From positions 1 to 10,680 of the forward strand of contig RFPR01000068.1 of the NCBI GenBank assembly GCA_009928265.1: DNA of 10,680 nucleotides. Direction: 5' to 3'. The position numbers were made by a program, and so were the translations under genes. Under the pieces are notes generated by a model that saw only the letters and a list, made by a program, of their open reading frames with translations, did not search any database and was not told the DNA's origin. This document shows positions 6,023 through 10,680 of the stretch, one piece after another (the stretch's first letter is position 1; every line of letters begins with the position of its first letter). Source of the stretch: Pseudomonadota bacterium. GTDB taxonomy: Bacteria > Verrucomicrobiota > Verrucomicrobiia > Chthoniobacterales > UBA6821.

Positions 6023-6934
6023 TCAGGAAAGCAGCTTTGCGGCAACGAGTCGCGCGGCATCCTCGGAAGTCGGCGCCATCGCCTCTGCGGAGCGCAGGGA
6101 GCTCCTGTCATGCTGGTCAGGAACGAAGACAGCTTTCAGCAAGATCATTCCTTCCCGCTCCAGCGCCAGCGCGCCGAGAGCAAGATGACAACCGCCGCCC
6201 AGATATTTCAGCACGAGCCTTTCCGCCGAGACACATCGGGCGGTCACAGGATCATGAAGGACCGAGACAATCGGCTCGGCTGGATCATCTCCGCGGGTCT
6301 CGATAGCCACGGCTCCCTGTCCCGGAGCCGGAAGCATCCAGTCGAGCGATTCAAGGAAAAGCGTCCGATTAGCGGAGTGAAGGGTGCCGTCCGAAAGGTC
6401 ATGTCCGAGTCGTGTGAGTCCTGCCTCGGCCAGGATTGTGGCGTCGTAGGAACCCTCGGCGATCTTCGCGATGCGGGTTGGCACGTTGCCCCTGATGGGG
6501 ACGATCCTGAGATCAGGTCGCTTCTCCTGTAAGAGGAGAGCCCGCCGAGGACTACTGCTCCCCACCGTCGCTCGCTTGGGTAAGCCGGCAACACCGCCCT
6601 GATGTTGAGAAACCAGCAGGTCAGCCACCGGAGCTCTGGGTAGGATCGCAGAGAGAATAAGACCCGCGGGTGCCTCCACCGGAAGATCCTTGAGGCTATG
6701 GACGGCGAGGTCGATGTCTCCCGAGAGCAGCGCTTCCTCCAGCTGCTTGGTGAAAAGCCCCGCCCCCTCGGCGGTCGGCTCGTGAAGGGGCATCGCTGTA
6801 CGGGCGTCTCCGGTCGTGGTGATGATTTTCAGTTCCACCTCCAGGCCGGGATGGAGAGCTAGGAGTCCGTCGCGGACCATTCGACTCTGAGCCAGGGCGA
6901 GATCGCTGCCGCGTGTGCCAAGAATCAGTCTCAT
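6023..6934 (-). CDS. hemC: Hydroxymethylbilane synthase (porphobilinogen deaminase)
   Basis: The enzyme joins four porphobilinogen molecules into hydroxymethylbilane in the cytosol, using a dipyrromethane cofactor. The protein has 303 residues, normal for the family. Visible landmarks: LGTRGSDLALAQS (5-17), the catalytic aspartate in HSLKDLP (Asp83), GSSSPRR (125-131), RGNVPTR (148-154), LPAPGQGAVAIE (201-212), and the cofactor-attachment cysteine Cys249 in LGGGCHLALGA. The usual motif is closer to GGCQVPIGA, so the residues after Cys differ from the common form. The start is ATG 6934, which overlaps the hemA stop as ATGA; a GTG at 6970 would extend into hemA and is unlikely. The product feeds HemD, encoded in the next gene as part of the CobA-HemD fusion, ten bases downstream. 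Confidence 0.96.
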   Translation of the reverse strand: MRLILGTRGSDLALAQSRMVRDGLLALHPGLEVELKIITTTGDARTAMPLHEPTAEGAGLFTKQLEEALLSGDIDLAVHSLKDLPVEAPAGLILSAILPRAPVADLLVSQHQGGVAGLPKRATVGSSSPRRALLLQEKRPDLRIVPIRGNVPTRIAKIAEGSYDATILAEAGLTRLGHDLSDGTLHSANRTLFLESLDWMLPAPGQGAVAIETRGDDPAEPIVSVLHDPVTARCVSAERLVLKYLGGGCHLALGALALEREGMILLKAVFVPDQHDRSSLRSAEAMAPTSEDAARLVAAKLLS

Positions 6935-7956
6935 CGTTGCCACTCCGGGTCGTGCAGGGATTGGAGCCACTTCATGAATCCACCGACATGGCTCTCAATG
7001 AGGGATTCACAGCGCTCGACCTCGCGCTGGCGAATCACAAGTGATTCCGCGGCAATCTGCTGCAGGCTGTCGACATCGTGAAGGAAGACACCCTCCATGT
7101 CGTTGATCGCCGGATCGGCGTCACGGGGAACGGCCAGATCGATGACAAAAAGGGAGCGTTCGCCTCGGCCCTTCATGACGGGGGCAAGCTTTTCCGGAGT
7201 GACGAGACGCCCGTCGGCATTGGTCGAGCTGATCAGGATATCAGCATCGGCGACGGCCTTGTCCCAGTGGTCGAAGTGGATAGCCATGCCGCCGATCTCG
7301 GCCGCAAGCTGTGCCGCCCGCTCGTAGGTGCGGTTTGAAACCACCGAGCTCCGAACGCCGCGCGACTGGAGGCTGCGGGCTGTCCTCTCGCTGATTTCTC
7401 CCGCACCCAGCAGGAGGACTCGCAGATGTCGCAGGTCGCCGAAAATCTTCTCGGCCAGCTCCACGGCGACCGACCCGACGGAGGTCGGCCCGCTTGTGAT
7501 CTGTGTCTCTGTCCGCACGCTCTTGGCCACGTGGAAAGCGTGTTGGAAGAGTTTGTGCATGGTGCGGGTGGCCGTGCCGGCTTCGCTGGCGACCGAGTAA
7601 GCCTTCTTCACCTGACCAAGGATCTCGGTCTCGCCGATCACCATGGAGTCTAGTCCGCTTGCCACCCGGAAGAGATGGCGCACCGCGTAGGGTGTGTCGT
7701 GGTGGTAGAGCGGGGCCTCCAGTCCTGTGCGCGCGGAGAGGATTTTGCGGAAGCCGTCGAGGGCACGGACCGGGCAGAGACTCGAGGCGTAGATCTCGAC
7801 GCGGTTACAGGTGGAAAGCACGACAGCCCCCGAGACTCCTTCCACCGAGCTGAGGTCTGAAAGCAGTGCCGGGGCTTCTTCCGTCGCCACGGCAAATCGC
7901 TCCCGCACGTCGAGACGGGCGGTGCGGTGATTGATGCCGGCGCAGAGGATGTTCAC
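6931..7956 (-). CDS. hemA: Glutamyl-tRNA reductase, short form without C-terminal dimerisation domain
   Basis: It reduces glutamyl-tRNA to glutamate-1-semialdehyde with NADPH, the first committed step of the C5 route to haem. Landmarks: GINHRTA (7-13), catalytic Cys50 in STCNRVEIY, His94 in the conserved VRHLFRVASGLDSMVIGETEI region, and a dinucleotide-binding loop LLGAGEISERTA (182-193) followed by VSNRT (206-210) and VIDLAVPRD (271-279). The start is GTG at 7956, nine bases after the hemX-like gene; the protein begins MNILCAGINH as expected. The protein has only 341 residues. It ends a few residues after the start of the long spinal helix (GGFMKWLQSL, 325-334), so the helical dimerisation domain (about 80-100 residues in the 420-residue forms) is absent. 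This is not a local frameshift, because hemC begins at the overlapping ATGA. Chlamydiae have similarly short forms, as I recall. Confidence 0.95.
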   Translation of the reverse strand: MNILCAGINHRTARLDVRERFAVATEEAPALLSDLSSVEGVSGAVVLSTCNRVEIYASSLCPVRALDGFRKILSARTGLEAPLYHHDTPYAVRHLFRVASGLDSMVIGETEILGQVKKAYSVASEAGTATRTMHKLFQHAFHVAKSVRTETQITSGPTSVGSVAVELAEKIFGDLRHLRVLLLGAGEISERTARSLQSRGVRSSVVSNRTYERAAQLAAEIGGMAIHFDHWDKAVADADILISSTNADGRLVTPEKLAPVMKGRGERSLFVIDLAVPRDADPAINDMEGVFLHDVDSLQQIAAESLVIRQREVERCESLIESHVGGFMKWLQSLHDPEWQR

Positions 7957-7965
7957 GATAATCGA

Positions 7966-8748
7966 TCAGCCGAGTGTGGAGAGACGCTGGATCACAGGCA
8001 GAAGTAGCAAGGCGAGGAGGAAGACGAGCATGGCTCCCTGGGCGGTACGGCGGTTGCCCAGGCGTCCGCTCAAGGAGTCCGCGAGCAAGCCGGCATAAAG
8101 CAGCCAGATGAGTGCGGAGAAGCAGATCTTCACGTTGGGAATCGGGGTGCGTGCCAGGAATCCAGCCGCAAAGCCGATCGTGAGAACAACAAATCCGGCC
8201 AGGAGAAGACGGCGTACCGTCACCGCAAGTGTGATGACCGGCGGAAGGTCGTGGAAGATGGCCGAAGGGCGGCGCGATTTGAGCTGCCTTTCCTGCACCA
8301 GATACATGAGTCCGGCGATGCAGGAGAGGCCGAGCGCCCCGTAGGCGACGAGCGAGAGCGAGGCATGAGTCTCGATCCAGGGATCGACCCCCCGGACAGG
8401 ATCTATCTCACCGGCTGGAATGAAAACCGCGGCAACCTGGAGGAGTAACACGACGGGAGCGGTGAATGCCCCCATGAGGGAGAGCCGGTAGGAGGTGCCG
8501 ATGGCGAGGTAGAAGAGGGCTATCGACCAGCCCAGAAAGACGAGCACCTGGGGGAGAGTCCGGATGGGGCAGGCATGAAGCTGGGAGCCGAGCAGGGTGA
8601 GATACCAGCCCTGCAGGCTGGCACCCGCAGCGACGGCGGCAACGTTGAACCGTCCGGGGCGGAAGCGGCCCTTGAACAGAGAAAAGAGGGTGTGTCCCAG
8701 CGCAAAGAGATAGCAGAGGGACGACCCGATCAGGGCGGCGCGTTCCAT
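7966..8748 (-). CDS. hemX: HemX/CcsA-family inner-membrane protein
   Basis: The protein has 260 residues and about eight hydrophobic segments (roughly 5-25, 34-53, 66-83, 91-110, 128-150, 180-200, 207-225 and 238-255), so it is a polytopic membrane protein. It resembles the CcsA/HemX family: His128 in ETHASLSLVAYGALGLSC (126-143) is the conserved histidine region, and FSALIWLLYAGLL (210-222) matches the segment that follows the haem-binding loop in relatives. The Trp-rich WWD haem-handling motif of true CcsA is not present. In Bacillus, HemX is encoded next to hemA and affects glutamyl-tRNA reductase level. Here it lies directly upstream of hemA with nine bases between, and downstream of ccsA, so a role in haem supply, haem export or control of HemA is plausible but not shown. 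The alternative is a second subunit of the cytochrome c assembly machine. No clear ribosome binding site. Confidence 0.85.
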   Translation of the reverse strand: MERAALIGSSLCYLFALGHTLFSLFKGRFRPGRFNVAAVAAGASLQGWYLTLLGSQLHACPIRTLPQVLVFLGWSIALFYLAIGTSYRLSLMGAFTAPVVLLLQVAAVFIPAGEIDPVRGVDPWIETHASLSLVAYGALGLSCIAGLMYLVQERQLKSRRPSAIFHDLPPVITLAVTVRRLLLAGFVVLTIGFAAGFLARTPIPNVKICFSALIWLLYAGLLADSLSGRLGNRRTAQGAMLVFLLALLLLPVIQRLSTLG

Positions 8749-8824
8749 TAACGGATCATAGGAGCCGAATGAGCGAACCGGAAGGAGGAAACGGGGAAAC
8801 CGCCCGATGGCCCGTCGTTTCGTG

Positions 8825-10654
8825 CTACTTGGCGCCGGGATCGGGATTTATCCTGGGCGAAAAAATGGTCAAAGCGATGAGGGCGATCTGGAGCCCCATG
8901 AAGGCGGCCAGCCACGGCACAGCACGATCCATGAACCCATAAGAGTGAAGACCGACTCCCAGCATGTTCACGCCGAACCATGAGAAGGCGGTGACCACAT
9001 TGCCAAAGAGCGCCATGGCCACCAGACCTCGCTGCCGGATGTAGCCACCCAGGCGGGCATGGAGCGTGATCGCGCACCAGATCACGATGAGCAGTGCCCC
9101 GTTCTCCTTGGGATCCCATCCCCAGAAGCGTCCCCACGACTGGTCGGCCCAGATCCCGCCGAGCACTGTCCCGACAAAGCTGAAGAGGGTGGCAAAGCAA
9201 ATCACCCCGTAGATCATGCGGCTGAGGGAGCGGCCCGCCTCGGGCGTCAGTGACGAGGTGAAGAGCCCGCGCACTACGTAGATCACAGCAAGCAGGCCGG
9301 CTAGGAACATCGCCGAGTAGCCGATCGTGATGGCCACGACGTGGGTCGCGAGCCAGATGTTCGTATCGAGCACTGCCTGCAGCATCTCGAGCGTGTCGCC
9401 GCGGCCCGCAAGGTGTTGGGCGATGATCAGCGTCACGAACCCGATGATCGCCGAGCAGGCAGCGCCGATGCCATCGCGCTGGAGACGCTCCAGAAAAAGG
9501 CCAAAGAGCGCAGTCCCCCATCCGATGAAAACCGCTGAGGAGTAGAGGTTTGTTACAGGGGGTCGCCCTTGGAGCCACATCCGTGCCGCCAGCCCGAAGG
9601 TATGTAGAAGCAGGGCCGCCACGATCACCGTGAGTGCGCTGCTGCGAAGGACGCCATCGCCTCGCAGCCAAAACGCGCAGAGGATCAGAAAGCCGAGTAC
9701 ATAGAGTCCCATCGCTTGATAGAACGGCTCGATCCTGTTGAAGAGTTCCTCGAAAGCAGCATGGCGTGAGGCATCCGGAGTTTTTCGGAAGAGAAGATCC
9801 GCCAGGCCTCGCGTCGCAGAGGCGAATCCCGAGGCATCGCCGTGTCGCCAGCAATCTCCCGCCGAGGCATAGTCCGAGACAGTCTCTGGAATACCGCCCG
9901 TTGCGACCATGCAGAGTAGGGCTTCGCCTACAGGAAGCCATGTTGTGCCCGATGGCGAAGGTGGTGGAACGGGGAGCAGAAGTGCTGTTTGGGCCATGCC
10001 GCCATAGCGCTTGGCAAAGGCAAGGAAGTCATTACAGGCTGCCTCGTCATACGGTTTCCCTTCGCGCTTGGCCACCAGTGCCGGAGCTCCAGCAGGCACG
10101 ACCGAAGCGAAGTCTGCAAGTTCACCGGAGAAATCCTCTGCCCCCGCAGGGCGAAGGCTGTTCTTGAGACGCTGGTAGAGGTAGAGACCGTTGCGGAGAT
10201 TGATGATCGCCGTCTGGTAGGGTGTGCGACGCGCGGATTCCACAGAGGCCGCCATCTCTCCCTGTGCGTCGATGACGCCGAGCGAGGGCTCAAGTTCCGC
10301 AAAAGAGAAGTATTTTCGTTTCTGTGTTTCCCATCCGAAGAGAGCCAGCACCTCGGGATTATTGATTGCGAAGAGAGGCCTGCTGTCAGCGAGCGGAGCA
10401 TTGAAAAGAGCCTCGGCCAGCCATCGGTTCGGCGGCAGGACGCCTCCCTCAGGAAGACGTAGCGTCTGGCGTCCGTGGAGGATGATCAGCGAGGTGCGGC
10501 CCACGGTATCGAGCGGCTTGATGCGGCCCCCCTCCAGTACGGGAAGTCGGGCAAACTCGGCCAATCCCTCGATGTCGGGACGGGTGACCAGATTGAAAAC
10601 GACCCAAAGCAGGGCGATTACGGGGCCGATCCAGAAAAGCAGTCGGTTCTTCAT
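8825..10654 (-). CDS. ccsA: Cytochrome c assembly protein CcsA-like (system II) with large N-terminal extracytoplasmic domain
   Basis: The protein has 609 residues. The C-terminal half (about 312-600) is a CcsA/CcsB-type haem-handling membrane protein with about nine hydrophobic segments. It carries the WWD signature between 502 and 518 (GIWADQSWGRFWGWDPKE, with Trp502, 507, 511, 513 and Asp514) and candidate haem ligands His351, His438 and His570. It would move haem across the inner membrane and help attach it to CXXCH motifs of apocytochromes, together with a ResB-like partner. The N-terminal half has one membrane helix (6-24) and then about 285 residues predicted outside the membrane, starting with ARLPVLEGGRIKPLDTVGR (35-53). 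That segment resembles N-terminal domains found on CcsA proteins of Bacteroidetes and Planctomycetes, as I recall; its function is unknown to me. The ATG overlaps the stop of an upstream gene as ATGA. A 76-base gap without obvious signals separates it from the hemX-like gene. Confidence 0.93.
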   Translation of the reverse strand: MKNRLLFWIGPVIALLWVVFNLVTRPDIEGLAEFARLPVLEGGRIKPLDTVGRTSLIILHGRQTLRLPEGGVLPPNRWLAEALFNAPLADSRPLFAINNPEVLALFGWETQKRKYFSFAELEPSLGVIDAQGEMAASVESARRTPYQTAIINLRNGLYLYQRLKNSLRPAGAEDFSGELADFASVVPAGAPALVAKREGKPYDEAACNDFLAFAKRYGGMAQTALLLPVPPPSPSGTTWLPVGEALLCMVATGGIPETVSDYASAGDCWRHGDASGFASATRGLADLLFRKTPDASRHAAFEELFNRIEPFYQAMGLYVLGFLILCAFWLRGDGVLRSSALTVIVAALLLHTFGLAARMWLQGRPPVTNLYSSAVFIGWGTALFGLFLERLQRDGIGAACSAIIGFVTLIIAQHLAGRGDTLEMLQAVLDTNIWLATHVVAITIGYSAMFLAGLLAVIYVVRGLFTSSLTPEAGRSLSRMIYGVICFATLFSFVGTVLGGIWADQSWGRFWGWDPKENGALLIVIWCAITLHARLGGYIRQRGLVAMALFGNVVTAFSWFGVNMLGVGLHSYGFMDRAVPWLAAFMGLQIALIALTIFSPRINPDPGAK

Positions 10655-10680
10655 GCGGTTCGACGACGGCGGGCCAGGAA
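10651..10680 (-). CDS. C-terminal end of an upstream gene (partial, unidentified)
   Basis: Nine codons (FLARRRRTA) and a TGA stop are visible, and the stop overlaps the ccsA ATG as ATGA. The basic end would suit a membrane protein tail. Because ccsA often follows a resB-like gene in system II clusters, a ResB-type protein is a reasonable guess, but the visible residues are too few to identify it. Confidence 0.45.
   Translation of the reverse strand, partial: FLARRRRTA

Noticed and set aside
6013..6111. N-terminal extension of CobA-HemD by 33 residues
   Set aside because: It overlaps the end of hemC and does not match the family; ATG 6012 lies just before the SAM-binding domain.
6935..6970. 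N-terminal extension of HemC from a GTG
   Set aside because: It lies inside hemA, and the family N-terminus (RLILGTRGS) begins right after ATG 6934.
8748..9941. A 397-codon minus-strand open frame whose stop overlaps the hemX start
   Set aside because: It lies in another frame of ccsA, has an Arg/Cys/His-rich composition without recognisable domains, and the ccsA frame carries all the family motifs. GC-rich codon bias explains the lack of stops.
1..10680. Defence, mobile or secondary-metabolite system
   Set aside because: No transposase, integrase, toxin-antitoxin pair, nuclease-helicase module, synthase cluster or repeat array could be found on either strand; the genes are conserved housekeeping and signalling families.

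Overview
All recognisable genes lie on the minus strand, so they read from position 10680 towards 1. There are eleven complete or nearly complete genes plus a nine-codon tail of a twelfth. The window is GC-rich, tightly packed and has no gene-free stretch longer than about 90 bases. I see no tRNA, rRNA, insertion sequence, phage gene, CRISPR array or large repeat. The gene content suggests a Gram-negative bacterium of the PVC group, most likely Verrucomicrobiota. The reasons are a system II cytochrome c assembly protein with a large extra N-terminal domain, a glutamyl-tRNA reductase that stops before the usual dimerisation domain (Chlamydiae also have short forms, as I recall), a CobA-HemD fusion, and a STAS protein with a C-terminal helical extension. 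This placement is an inference; no 16S rRNA or other marker is present.

The upstream half (10680 to 4486) is a haem and cytochrome c module. The end of an unidentified gene overlaps ccsA, which encodes the haem-handling cytochrome c assembly protein. It is followed by a HemX/CcsA-like membrane protein, hemA (glutamyl-tRNA reductase), hemC (hydroxymethylbilane synthase) and a cobA-hemD fusion (uroporphyrinogen-III methyltransferase and synthase). Together these cover the first committed step of tetrapyrrole synthesis, the steps around uroporphyrinogen III, the branch to sirohaem, and use of haem in c-type cytochromes. The hemB and hemL steps are not in the window.

A roughly 90-base gap with a weak hairpin (about 4453-4472) separates this from a second block running from 4395 to 1. 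It contains a short ribosome hibernation factor (hpf), scpA and scpB (the kleisin and winged-helix partners of the SMC condensin), a chorismate mutase with a shrunken prephenate-dehydratase-like tail, a STAS-domain anti-sigma-factor-antagonist-like protein, and a membrane-anchored GAF-PP2C phosphatase of the RsbU/SpoIIE type that is cut by the window edge. The last two look like a partner-switching signalling pair without their kinase.

Four gene junctions have the 4-base ATGA overlap and most others are under 30 bases, so translational coupling and long transcripts are likely. This is mostly ordinary housekeeping sequence. The points most worth a second look are the collapsed dehydratase domain on the chorismate mutase, its coupling to a STAS gene, the short glutamyl-tRNA reductase and the domain added to CcsA. 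I do not see a clearly new multi-gene system.
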